From Stichopus chloronotus (lineage: Eukaryota; Echinodermata; Holothuroidea; Aspidochirotida; Stichopodidae), in the NCBI GenBank assembly GCA_021234535.1, contig CM037846.1, forward strand, positions 11,362,705 through 11,426,704: a stretch of DNA of 64,000 nucleotides. Direction: 5' to 3'. Within the stretch, counting starts at the first letter, position 1, and the number at the start of each line of letters is the position of its first letter. Below the pieces are notes generated by a model. That model was not told where the DNA came from. It saw nothing but the letters and a program-made list of their open reading frames with translations, and did not search any database. Positions 50,691 to 62,240 of the stretch are shown in pieces. A program made the translations under genes and the position numbers.

Positions 50691-53600
50691 TGTGTAGTTT
50701 GTTGTGCAATGGGCACCTCAGGACAGAATGCTTGTCATTCATACACATCAAACTTTGAATTTCCTGTCATATTTTTAGGGTACAGTTTCTTCACGTAATT
50801 ATTCCTCTCACAATTAAAATCAGCTTACAGTACAATGATTCTCTCCCTGGCCAACCATACAATTTTTAACATCATTTTGTCGTCGTTTTGTTTCACTTTC
50901 GCTAATCTTTGCAAAACATTTCTAAATTTTGAAGACCTGGAACCTAAGACTTCTAGGTGTTTATATACATACTGTACAGTAGTTTACTTGTACGTATGTT
51001 TGTGTGTTTTCTGTTTTGCTTTGTAATTTAGTGTGCCCTGCCAGGCCGTCAGCATTCGTGAACTCCAATGAAATCTTCATTTAATAACAGCCGACACAGT
51101 TACCTCAATGCAAAGATTGTGGATTGAACTTTTTGTTTTAAGTCTGCTTTCTTGTAGTTTTTCGAATGTGAAAGATTAGTTTCTAAACTCCATGAACATC
51201 ACTGTATCAAAGATACAACTCACAATAGGTATGATTATTGAAGTTAGGTCCCTTCACGTCAGAATTAATTCTGAGCATACCTCCTTCTGTAGTTGCAGTG
51301 TCATAGAGGGATAAGAGTTCCAGACATCCCCAAATTGATCTAAAACCTTGTTTCTCAAATTTTTTTGGCTAATAGTATATCAGACATGACTGCTTTACAT
51401 CATGTAACACTTTTCTATATGTAAGTCATGGAAACGTGAATAACTGTACTTTGAAGTTAATATAGTTAGTGATATAGTTGATCGGTGTCTGTCCTTAGTT
51501 TCATGTATTGCCTTCCGCTGTACATAAAGAAAGCCAACTGGATAAAATGCAGTGTCAACTAACTGTTTGCATGTACAGTACAGCATTCAGCCTTGTGGTG
51601 AAGGTTTGTGTACGAAACACCAATCTGGCGAATTTTGTGACCACATCCGAGCATTGCACCATTTTAGACTTTGTGGCGATCTATCAATGTTGGTTAAATA
51701 TACGTCTTAAGAAGGAACAAAGGCAATTGTCGTATCATATAAACTGTTCTTCATGTTCAAACGTTATGTGAATCATCAAGGTAAAAGATACAGTATGATG
51801 TAATGTGTCAGATAAGGAAGGGGAATTCAGACACTCTACAACAAAGTCTCCTGTAATGTCTGTTATGTGAAAATCTACACAGTGCCCTTTGTGGTGACCA
51901 AGTCTTCAATGGTATTTAAAGTAATTGTTCAGTCATGTTTAATCATAGATTAATACAGTAGGTACCCAACTGTGTATTACACTGAGAAAGCGCCTTATTG
52001 TTCTGCTGGCATGTGAAAAAGCGCCCTTTAATCGCACTACCATTCCGGTTTTCGTTGCCCCAGGCACATATCAAGGCAACCACATCATTCGAAAGAAATT
52101 CAATACAGCTCTCCATTGGCTGACTGGCCTCTTTTTTACATTAAAACACACAAAAGTGAAATTTACAGTAAAATATGTCCAGATACGAAATCTAACAGCG
52201 ATTTACCATTGAATTGCACTTTCAAACGAAAAATTTGGTTGGGTAAGAAGCAATTAAACAAAATATCATGGTCTTCTTTCGTTTTTAAATGTGTTCTTCT
52301 CGCAAACAAACTTCCTCCCCCTCTGCAGTATTGTCAATATCATTAGCTCAATTCGGACTGTACCATTACGGTGAATTTCCAAATAAGTATATGTTCTTGC
52401 ACTCCATTAAGCATGAGATTTCAATGACAGGCTTTTCAGACATACTGATGTGATATTTTTATACCTTATTACGTATATTTTATGGATTTAACTTAATAAT
52501 TTCAACCTTAACATCACACTATAAATTAACACCCAAAGGATCATGCCATAAGTTTGTGTTACCTACGTGGCGTACAAACTTCTCTACTCCAACAACGTTA
52601 CACAGCATACAGTCTAGTCTTAATTGCACTGCACCGGCACTACACTGTGTACAACTGAACTGCTGCGGCAACGCTTCAAAACAAATGTGTGGTAGGAGAT
52701 ATTTTGTAAGGAGGACACACACTTAGGGAACAGCAAACCTTAAACGATTTTTGTGAGGATTAGGCATCTGGAAGTACATATTTTGACGAATTCTGCACCA
52801 AATTGAAAAATTAAACCACAAAATCGGGTGTAAATGAGCCATCAAACACTATCCTGGTATCCTCTAGCCAATAACATGCAAAAATAGTGCCACGTTTTGG
52901 TGTGTGGCTGAAAAATTCTGTCAGCATCGCGGAGGTGGCAGTTACGTAATACGTCACCGACTAGAGAATTTGTCCTTCAAACATGAGTTGGAAGCCAGTG
53001 GCTGATACCATCATACCATGTGTCCCATAGTTAAAAGTTTTGTAGAGGTATGATTTTTGAAGGGAGGTTTTGTGGGATTTGCAGTAAAAACGAGCAAAAT
53101 GGTATCGAAATGATACCGTGCAGCCTAACAGTACGTTCACATGAAGTCTGAAGTCCAGACTTGTACTTGCTCATCAATTGCTACATGTAACATTTCTGTA
53201 AGATGTTTCATCAAAAGTAGATAACCTCCAAGTCAGTGCCAACAATTGTTGACATTTGCACACTGTTTCGTCGTGTCAATAAACCTTTTAACCATGAACC
53301 AATATGTGTGCACGCATCACACAATCTGCTTAGTTGTCTGCCACAAAAAATGTGCATAGAAATTACATCTGGTGCATCAACTTAGTTTGGTGTCAGCGGA
53401 TCTTTAAGCGATGCATGTTTTGCAAGTAAATTGTGCATCGGACAGGGTTTTATGGGATGCAGCAATTTGTCAATATTACGAGGGAATCAGTTTTGCACAG
53501 GTGAATGCATGTTTGTTCGATGCAGTGCCATCGTTATCAATGCATGCCATTTTAACTGTCAGCACACTTTCGTTTTAGATATCAAACTTGCTGTAGATAA

Positions 53601-54299
53601 ATAATATCAGACTCTTTAAGAATGTCCTCAATTCCTTGAAGAAAACTTCTTGCTCTGGTTCAGGTAGTACTTAACCTTCTTCATAACTAGAGCAAAGTGA
53701 AGTAAACAGTTGCAAAATTCTTCTCACAGGTTTACTCCCATGGGCAATGTGGACATTTAATTAAAATGCCATGAATATTCAGTTTAAGCCACAGAAGCCT
53801 CAAATGTTGGTTTTCTAAAGTATTGAAAGACTCATCCAGTATCAACAAAAAAATCATAAATTTGTGTTCCTCCAACTCACACTTTTCTGTCCTAGATATT
53901 CTTCTACGTATGCACTGTACCTGTTAGGGCAGACTTTTTCAAGCTGCATTTACAAGAATTGCCCTGGGGATACTTTGATTTAATTTACCCTGAAAATTTT
54001 GTATGAATAATTATTTAGAACACTTTTAACATTGTCTGTGTGTGGTGAATGAAGTACATTATTTTGATCATCAATGTAGTTTTAATGAACTTAGTGTATC
54101 AAGAGTGGGGTATTAAACCTCAAAGATGGTCTTTGCCACACATTTTGACTGTTTAGTGTCTATGATAATACTATTTTTGAAATCTGATTTTGGTCAATTT
54201 GTATTGAACTGGAAATGGGTCCAAGCTCCATGAGGAAGGTTCAAAGAATCATAAACTGTTTCAAATAAGGGTAATGGTATGCATTCTAGAGCTACAGTA

Positions 54300-54383
54300 C
54301 CCTTCACAGGCATTCTTTTCGATTTTCGATGGCAATTGTAACCCTTCACAGGCAGTCTTTTCGATTTTCTATGACAAATGTAA
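54300..54383 (+). repeat. Two-copy 42-bp tandem repeat
   Basis: CCCTTCACAGGCATTCTTTT then CGATTTTCGATGG...TGTAA at 54300 is repeated from 54342 with a few substitutions. No coding content. Confidence 0.85.
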
Positions 54384-56024
54384 CCTTTGCCGTCATGGTG
54401 ACGTTCAGACCTGTGTGTGTTTCTACTTACAGTGACTATTTGTTATTGCTTCCGTGTTAACAAGATTGGAGTTTGAATGTACAGCATCTCATACGTAGTA
54501 TGTCCTTGTACCTTGTACCTTTTATATCAGTGTGCCACATTTAGAACACCCTCCCAATGTTTGTAGTTGAGGGTAAAGACATTTGAGGTCATCAGGGGTC
54601 AAATTGTGAAAATCTAGTAAACACAACATTTCGGGACAGAAGCTTGAACAGGTGTCATATTCATGTGTGGTCTGTAAGTACTACAAGAGTGAAAGAAGAG
54701 GAAACATGGACAATTTGCATATTTTGTGCATGTACAGTAGTCCCAAATTGAATAGAGTCTGCTGTTTTGGTGAAATTTAAGGATATTTTGGATCAAGTTG
54801 GGTTAGCTGTACATGGTGTTAAATACGGTGAATTGCATGCACTGATTTATATACACAAGAAGACTCAGTTGTCTTTTAGGCCAACAGCTACAGTCGTAGG
54901 CTGTGAGCGCATCCTTTTGCATCTCATTGATGTTTTTCTGCGTCTGCACTGAAGTTACAAAAAACCACCCTCGCTAAGTACAGTATGCCAGAAAATTTAT
55001 TACATGCATGTCTGCATTCTGGTTTCTGAAATATCTCCTTCCTCAAAATGTGTACTGTATTTATACATGACCAGATTTGGCAATCTCTAGATTAAAGTGA
55101 TGTGACACTTTGCTCTATATCATCATGTTTCAGCCTGTGCCAACAGAGAGTACTTTCTGTGGAACTTCTGTGCCTGAATCTTACTGTCAATACTCATGAA
55201 CAGATCACGATTGCTTCGGTCCTAGTTCTGTTTCATTTTCCAGACGTTATGGAGATAAATACCAAATGTGTGGTGATTGAAATGTTTGTGCACGGGGTAG
55301 AATTTTTTTCAACATGTTTGCAGGTGATGGTTGGGCACCCACCTATTTTTACTCACGTTGAAAGAGGAGTTTTGTGTAGATCTTTATGACAAGTATCTTG
55401 AAAGGACTGCGTGAGTTGTGCCTCAAAACAAAACTTTGAATATTTCCAGTGTATGAACACGCCACATGCAATGTTTACCGTTTTTTTTTACTTGAACATA
55501 GCTCTTGGTATTAAACCTCGAAACTTGTGCATTTTAGAGCTCACAAAAATGAACTTTATTAAAAAAAAAACCCTTAAAACTCTTACCTTGTAAATCTTCA
55601 TTCTGTCTTACCTGTGATAGTAAAAGTATAAAACAAAGTATATGAGACTTTTTCAGTGATGAAGTTTAGTGGTAGTCCTGATGTCTGAGAGAACCAAAAT
55701 CTTTGCAGGACAACCAAATTTTGTCTCAAGGACCTTCAGGCAACCGAACTCAATTACTGTTTGAATCAAAATAAGATTTCTGTATGTGAAACGATGTCAT
55801 GAAAAATAACAATGAATTTGCTAACCCTACAATGCAAGTGTATTAATGGTACAGAAACCTAGTACTAAGTCATGACATAATATATGGCAGGACAACTGAA
55901 GTTTGAAAAGAACAACCTCAGTTTATGATATTCTGCAAATTATCTACCTAGATACCTAGATTAAATCTACCTAGATCCACAATGGCTAATTTGCTGATGT
56001 TCTGTCGTATCATCCTTATGTATT

Positions 56025-56260
56025 CACATCGTAGAAATATACTTACCCCTTGCTTCACTAATGCATACATTTGTCCTTGCTCTAAATGTCCTCAAAGTCA
56101 GTTCCCGCACCGTGTCCTCTAAGGTCCAACCCACCCTTGTTTGCCTTTTACTCGAGTCAGCATGAGCCTAAATGTATGCATACTGTAAGTAAGCAGGGGG
56201 TTTGTATCTAGTCACTCATAAATACCCACACCAGTGAGTTATGGGTTTCCAGTTTCACAC
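56025..56260 (+). repeat. Dispersed repeat (copy B1)
   Basis: ATTCACATCGTAGAAATATA followed by CTTACCCCTTGC and CCTCAAAGTCA...GTGTCCTCTAAGG is shared with 56625-56760. The far end carries ATACCCACACCAGTGAGTTA, shared with about 46989. The two copies lie in direct orientation, 600 bases apart. Confidence 0.75.
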
Positions 56261-56624
56261 AAAATGATTGCCAACTAAACAACCACAAAATATCCTGCAT
56301 TGCCTGCTAACTATATCCTTGAGCATCTCTTGCACATATGGCACTGTCTGTGAGCATTGCATCCATTAGAAGATGCTTTTGATATTGAACAACAGCATTG
56401 TAATGTACAGTGAAGGTGTTGTTATACTGGTTGATGTTGAATCGTTTTGCTACCGTGTATTTTGGCAGGGTAACTTTGGGATTATTGTAATACATCAGAA
56501 TCAGAAAAGATTTTGCCACAGCTCTTCAAGCTTGCTGTTTTTCTCTCATTGCCATCGTCTTCCCCCTGCTCCTTTGCTCCACACCCTTTCACCTTCCACT
56601 CACAACGATCGCAAAAGCCGGTGG

Positions 56625-56790
56625 ATTCACATCGTAGACATATACTTACCCCTTGCCACACTACTGCATCATTTGACCTTTGCTCAAACTGACCTCAAAG
56701 TCAATCCTGACACCACGCCCTCTAAGGCCTAGCTCGCCCTCGTAGGACTGAGTGAGTTGTGGGGATTCCAGTTCAGTGTGTGGTGGAGAC
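56625..56790 (+). repeat. Dispersed repeat (copy B2)
   Basis: This is the second copy of the 56025 unit: ATTCACATCGTAGACATATA, CTTACCCCTTGC, GACCTCAAAGTCAATCCTGA, CCTCTAAGGCC, then GTGAGTTGTGGGGATTCCAG. A complementary, more diverged form is visible around 46868-46915. Confidence 0.75.
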
Positions 56791-58625
56791 AGGCATACAT
56801 GTGCCATTCCTGCTCAAATGCATAAGGTTCTTGTGACTGTAGTTTTGCATTACAAAGCTTTTTTTGTTTTGCTTGGTTGTCTGTTAACCTACATGAATTA
56901 TTTCACATCAGTACTGTAGATGCTAGACACAGAGTCATGTGGTTATACTGTACTGTAGTTACTGTTTAACCATTTAATGGAAACCGAATAAAGAGACTGT
57001 GCCTGAATCAGTACATTATGTGAATTACACTGTGCATGCTTAGTTCATAATTGCAGTCTTTTCTGTGATAAGTATCAAGAAAGTTGTGAAGAAAGGAGTT
57101 ATTAAGAAAGTGTATCAAGCTGTTGCCTGAAGTTGTTAATTATTAATAACTGTTGCTCATCACAACAAGAAAATGCTCCTCCCCCCCTTGACTCAACTCA
57201 GTACCTCGAATCATTATTGATTTTGCCAATATATCTGCGACCTTTGATGCGGATACCTGCATACCTTTCTTGATCATCCAAGCGATGAAGAGATTTTCTG
57301 CTGAATTTAAATAATCAGCTGTTTGGCGCCATGTTGCGAACTGTGCAGTAAGTTTATTGTTATTTGTACAGTACTTTAGTAAATGGGTAACTGCAAGCTG
57401 TTTTACGATGGGGAAACTTATCAGTGCTGTAGTGAAAGCAGCTGGCAGCATTTAGGGTCACCATCAATGGAACATTTAAGATTGTTTTGTGCAATTTTTG
57501 AGATGAACTTTCTGAATGCTCATTTTCCAAAGCATGGGGAAAACAGAGTGAGGTGGGGAGAGGGTGATATTAACGATGAGGATTGTTGGGTATTCCTGTT
57601 GTACTTTCCCGGATGACACCAACCCTGTCTTGCACTGTATTGGACCTGAAAGATTACCAGTGTTCATCTTTAGGGCTTGAAAGGAAGGGAGGGTAAAATG
57701 TAGAGTAACCTTGGACAAACTTCACCCCTCACCTTCATTTTTTCACTCGTCTGGCACTTGGCTATTAAAGTTGCCAGGAATTGGATCGGATCCTTTGCAG
57801 CAGAGTTCCTGATCTTTCCTGTTTGGACATTCTGCCTGGTCCCTTTGAAGCACAGTATTCAACCATAGAACCTGTTTGTTGTGTAATGTATAATCACAGT
57901 AAAAAGCCTTGTCTTTCAGCTTCGTGTAGTTGACCCAACTCGCTTGCATTGTACCAAAGGATCCTTTCTGTTCGATGTTACGCCTGCAGATCCATTACAG
58001 CAGTGGAATTCTGCATTCTAAGAAAGACACACTCGTGATAAAGAAGATCGTGTATCTGTGACTACTAGAGCAGTCGCATGCTTAGCAGAGTTAAAACGTG
58101 TAGAAATGATAGCAGATAGATATATTTGACCAAGAACATGGGTTGAAGTTACTTTACATCAAGTTAGGTCGTTTTGTAACTTCCTGTACATGTGTACTGA
58201 AGAAAAACAGTCCTACAGTGATTCACATGTGTACAGTTCTCATTACATCCTTTTCACATTACTCGCTAAACTGTCTGGTTAAATTGCTTTACTTTTGCAT
58301 TTGTTATTTCTGTGTTTAATGCCATAACTATCTCCTTTCTGTATCAATTACAGAGCCTGCTGAGTCTTTTGTTTTACACAATTTTTACTGTTCTTGTGGG
58401 TTTTAATTTTCTCTTTGCGATGTACTGTTTGTATGACAAGTACATGTACAGTTTGTTGATTAAGCTGCTCAATAGCCTTGATTACACTACATAAAGTAAT
58501 ATTGACTATTGTATCTTGTCTGTGGTTTTGAATGGCTTTTCTTTGTTCACACTTGTCACAACAGGACTCTTCCCTTGACTCCCCACCCTCCCCATTTAGG
58601 GAAAAAAAAACATATTAACTTCAAT
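56791..58625. other. Non-coding stretch upstream of the right-hand exons
   Basis: No exon or repeat was recognised with confidence. A minus-strand frame open at 57143-57451 has no domain or splice context. Confidence 0.45.
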
Positions 58626-58809
58626 CCTCTCTTACCTGTCTCAACAAAACAACTGCACTCCCATACTCCTAGCACATTGGATTGCAGAATGGGAAGGAGG
58701 CGCTAGTGTGGTATAAGACAGAGGGCGCCAAAGACGATGTTGAAAGTTACCAGCACCCGTGGCTCGGTGTGTGGGAGTGCAGTTGTTGTGTTGAGACTGG
58801 TAAGTGAGG
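58626..58809. mobile_element. Foldback/MITE element with ~41-bp terminal inverted repeats
   Basis: The left arm (58626-58666) and the right arm (58769-58809) are inverted copies; the inner 36 bases differ at three positions. The 102-bp interior has no open frame. Related, more decayed copies lie near 48280-48430 and 31240-31345. It sits about 240 bases upstream of the first right-hand exon. The target duplication was not resolved. Confidence 0.8.
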
Positions 58810-59049
58810 TCGTTCGTAAATAACAAAACCAGGTAAGTTTGGGGATGTTTAAAAATGTGGTCATGGCTTGTTTGAAATTGTAATCATCTTTCCCCCAGGA
58901 CTTGAAATTGGTTTTCCATCTTTTGTTTTGTGATGGAACCTTCGTTTGCATATATGGTTGTTATTCGTCAATCACATCCCTTGCATATGACATTTGAAAT
59001 ACTAATTCTCGTTTCTTTTTTTCCCCTCTTTTATTGTTTCTTTCTCCAG

Positions 59050-59179
59050 CAGACTCAAGTCTGTGATTTCTTTCCTTGCCTTGATTCACGCAATGGAAGT
59101 GAAGTCCATCCTTGCTCCTCATACAGCTACCACCGTAGTACAAACAGTCAAAGCGAATCAGGCTCTACTTGGTGCACAG
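59050..59179 (+). CDS. Right-hand gene, exon a
   Basis: The acceptor follows a long C/T tract (TTTCTTTCTCCAG, or three bases later at CAG). The donor is CAG|gtaaac, phase 0. The open frame includes ATGGAAGTGAAGTCC from 59093 (MEVKSILAPHTATTVVQTVK, then ANQALLGAQ). The 5' part (RLKSVISFLALIHA) may be coding or untranslated. Confidence 0.65.
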
Positions 59180-61777
59180 GTAAACATATTCAACTTTCAA
59201 ATATTCATGATAGCCTCAAGGCACATTTCACGACTTAACAAGAAAGTAAATGTTCAGTGTTTCCATTTGTTTATGTATCAGTTTTTAATAGTGCTATAAA
59301 CATGCACAGTGTCAGGGATTTTCATGCCTGGAATCGATAATCCTAGATAGAAAGTAATTGTCTGCAAAATTTCCCTTGCCCTTCTTGCTTGCAATGCGCA
59401 AGTTTAATCTTATTTCTTATGCACATTGAAGGGTGCCTAGTGTTACTTTCTTTTAATGTTCTCCCTGCTAAATGAGTTCAGCAACATTCTTGTGGAAAAA
59501 AAAAATGTTAATTGCAAAATTAGAATAAGAAAGTTCCAAAACATGCAATTCCCAATCCATTCGTCAATTCTTAAATTTCAGCCCATTATACATGTAAATC
59601 CGGCCGACTAATGTATCATTTCCGATGAAGTTAACACTGAAAACTGGTGAATTATTGCAAGATATTGCACATGGCATCCTATGAAATAACTCCCCCAAGA
59701 ACTGACATGTTGTAACTAATGCAATTGATCTCATGCAAACAAGGCACTATAGATACAAATTACACTAAATGGTTGTTGTTTCATATAAGGATATCCTACC
59801 ATTTAGAAAGGTATTAAAACAGCTAGCCTATACATTGTAGTTCCACCTTGAAAGTTACAGAATTCTAAACATCACAATCAGTGATTAAAAAGTTATAACA
59901 AGCATCCCCAGTTACAGTACTTCTCAGAAACAGTACTGTACATCATTATTTTAGTGAAAAGTTTAGCTAGTCCTTATGGATTGAAAGATGAGAATTCATG
60001 CAAGTATTAATTCATGTTGTCTGGACTGCAGGGTCTTGGTACGTACTTTCGCAATGAATCCAGGTTGTCTGGATACACGGTGTGATTCTAGATCACAACC
60101 ACACGGACTTTGTCTTATATTTTGCTACAGGTCATCAGCACACCACTACAGAAGCCCCAAAGTGCCACAGATCAACTCTTACTGGCCATGCAGAGTGCAG
60201 CGGCTAATAATAGCTCAACAAAAGTAGGCATAAGTGGAGCAGGTGTTTTAGGTGGCGGTCTTGTCACGACAAAGCCAACAGTTCTTGCCAGCAGTAAGTT
60301 TTCTCTACAACACTACTTTAGCTCTACTTCTTTATTCCAAACTTTTACTCAAAGGCCGATTTCGGGACCCTGCAATCGTGCCATTCTCCCTGATAAGGGG
60401 AGATAGAAGCCAAGTAGAATTAGAATGGAGTGATATTTTGTGTTTTGTGTAATTTTCAACAAAGTGTCATGAATGTATAATTTGCGACAGTAGTTTTGTA
60501 GGTCTGTCACTCTTATGTCTCCCCCTGCCCCCCCCCCCATCTGCCTTTTTACCATACTCCCTTCTCTTGTGCAACCTTTCTTTCTTCTGGAAACTTCACA
60601 TCTTTGCCTGCCCTCTCTCTCCGGCCCTCCCTCCTTCCTTCTTTTTCAACCTGTCCTATGCTGATACATCGAAGAGTGTTTGGAAAGTATCTGTTCATCA
60701 CCCTTAACTTATGTATACTGTATCTTGGCGCCTGAGTGGTTTGCATTGACCAGTATATGGTCATGTAATACATGGATTAAATGTAGGCGTAGGAATTGTA
60801 TTCTCAAGTGATAAACACCTAAGCTTCTCTTGTTACTTCAGTTGCTCATGCTTCTTCAGCGTGAATCCCAATGACATAGCACTTTATGACAACATATCAT
60901 CCAATACATGGTGGAAAGTGGAACTCGTCACTGAAACTGAAAGTGTAAAATAAGTTTGTATCGTAGTACGTTTCTCGCAATTCTTATGGGCTTTGTTTTG
61001 CAGCGTACAGTTCCGAGGTTTTTTTCCGAAATCGTTAAAAAAAAAAAGGAAAAAAAAAAGATTTTATCGCAATTTTTTATCGTCTGCCTGAGCTTACGTG
61101 GTGTCAAATCCGCTAAAGAGGAAATGCATTTGATATTCTGCACGTCCTTGATGGAAGAGCGCTGGATGGAAGTGTCATAAAATCCCGAGATTATTATCAG
61201 CATCAGGTTTGTTCACGATAAAATGTTGGACAGGAATGTGCAGACTCACCATCGTCGAAGAGGCAGGGGCGATCTGAGGATGCATTGCAGTGCACAACAG
61301 ATAAAAGCAAAGCGTATTTACTCTTTCAGATATTGTTTTTATTGTGAGAAATGTCTACAAGATCAGGAAAACTTGAGAAATTTATTTCCAATTTCCCAAA
61401 AAATAGTTTATTATGAGGAGAAAGGAAAATACTTCACTAACTTCTCCTCCCCCCCCCTCTTCACCTCCATGAAAGTGTTAGTATTGTTTTTCTAACAGGA
61501 TAAATACATGCAAACACACAGGTCCATTTATTTTTATGGGCAAGCTTATACGAAATGGGTGAAACATCTAGGTGTGTGTGAAAAAAAATTGGTGATACTG
61601 TCTTTGATTCACTCCTGAACTTCCATCTCACTCTCTCTCCCCCCCCCCCCCACAGAGCCAGCATCTCTCTCCGTGGCGACAACCACGACAAAGGCCAGCC
61701 TGCCGCAGGCCCAGCCGTTACTGGTGGCAGCACCGGCGCTGCCAACAGTACAGACGCAGACCGTCATCCCAAATCAG
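59050..61777 (+). CDS. Probable transcription factor, N-terminal activation-region exons; possible POU class 6 (POU6F-like), partial
   Basis: Three exons (59050 or 59053-59179, 60131-60293, 61656-61777) join in agreeing phases (0, then 1) with good GT-AG sites. They give about 120-135 residues rich in Ala, Thr, Val, Gln, Ser and Leu, for example TTVVQTVKANQALLGAQ, ATDQLLLAMQSAAANNSS and LPTVQTQTVIPNQ. Such composition is typical of nuclear activation regions, and POU6 factors have comparable Q/T/V-rich N-termini. In vertebrates POU6F2 lies head-to-head with VPS41, as here, which is the main reason for the POU6 proposal. No POU-specific domain or homeobox is in the window, and the gene should continue past the right edge. 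It could be another Q/T-rich factor. The start is unsettled: an ATG lies at 59093, but the frame is open back to the acceptor. Confidence 0.5.
59180..60130 (+). other. Intron between exons a and b
   Basis: A 951-bp AT-rich intron with no further features beyond short A-runs (about 59497-59505). Confidence 0.7.
60131..60293 (+). CDS. Right-hand gene, exon b
   Basis: The acceptor is TTTGCTACAG and the donor is the consensus gtaagt. It encodes 54 codons plus one base (phase 1). It reads VISTPLQKPQSATDQLLLAM, then an Ala/Asn/Ser run and a Gly-rich segment GISGAGVLGGG, and ends KPTVLAS. There are no stops in frame, and the entry phase agrees with exon a. Confidence 0.75.
60294..61655 (+). other. 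Intron between exons b and c
   Basis: A 1362-bp intron with C-rich runs (60525-60540, 61449-61459 and 61639-61652) and an A-rich run (61038-61060). The last C run forms the acceptor tract of exon c. Confidence 0.7.
61656..61777 (+). CDS. Right-hand gene, exon c
   Basis: The acceptor follows a near-pure C/T tract (61628-61653) ending CACAG. Two bases complete the split codon from exon b, then 40 codons run to CAG|gtctgt in phase 0. It reads PASLSVATTTTKASLPQAQP, then LLVAAPALPTVQTQTVIPNQ. It is clearly GC-richer than the surrounding intron, which supports it as coding. Confidence 0.75.
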
Positions 61778-62090
61778 GTCTGTCGACATCACGTTTTTGT
61801 GCTGCTGTGTTTTTTTTTTTTTCCACTCAAAAATTCCACTTTGAGCAACCAATCACTCGCTGTCTGACCAACTATTGATTTGTGAATAACAGTGTACACA
61901 TTCATGTAGTAATCTAGCACCTACCTGTACAGTGACCTTGCCTTGTGGGTTTCTATGTCTCCTCTTTTTTTTCTTTTTTTTTTGTGAAATTCAAAATCCA
62001 ACACCTGCCTTGTCTTCTCCTGTAGACAGCTTTCAGTGTACATACTCTATGTACTGTAATTCACAGCATACTCCTTCACCTGGCAATTAC

Positions 62091-62240
62091 GGAAGAGTGG
62101 TGACCAGATACACACACACACACACGCACACACACACACAAAATTGCCAGATGCTAGACCATGGTCAGTACGGTAATGCATAGGTTATATGAGGTGAGTA
62201 CATCGCTAGCGAATTCCCAAACCAAGGAGTTTTGGGGATT
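62091..62240 (+). repeat. Dispersed repeat with CA microsatellite (copy C)
   Basis: The CA run (about 62109-62140, with one CG interruption) is followed by AAATTGCCAGATGCTAGACC, GGTAATGCATAGGTTATATG and a CGCTAGCGAATTCCCAAACC segment, nearly identical to about 46527-46645 in the same orientation. It ends GAGTTTTGGGGATT. Confidence 0.85.

Larger units (their letters stand above)
47026..56024. other. Long non-coding stretch
   Basis: No gene was recognised. It contains a foldback element relative (48280-48430), a T/C-rich block (49141-49200), a 21-bp two-copy repeat (about 50646-50690) and a 42-bp two-copy repeat (54300-54383). Confidence 0.5.

Noticed and set aside
54767..54952. 61-codon plus-strand frame that looked mildly protein-like.
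   Set aside because: No splice sites or homology and starts at a GTG; treated as chance.
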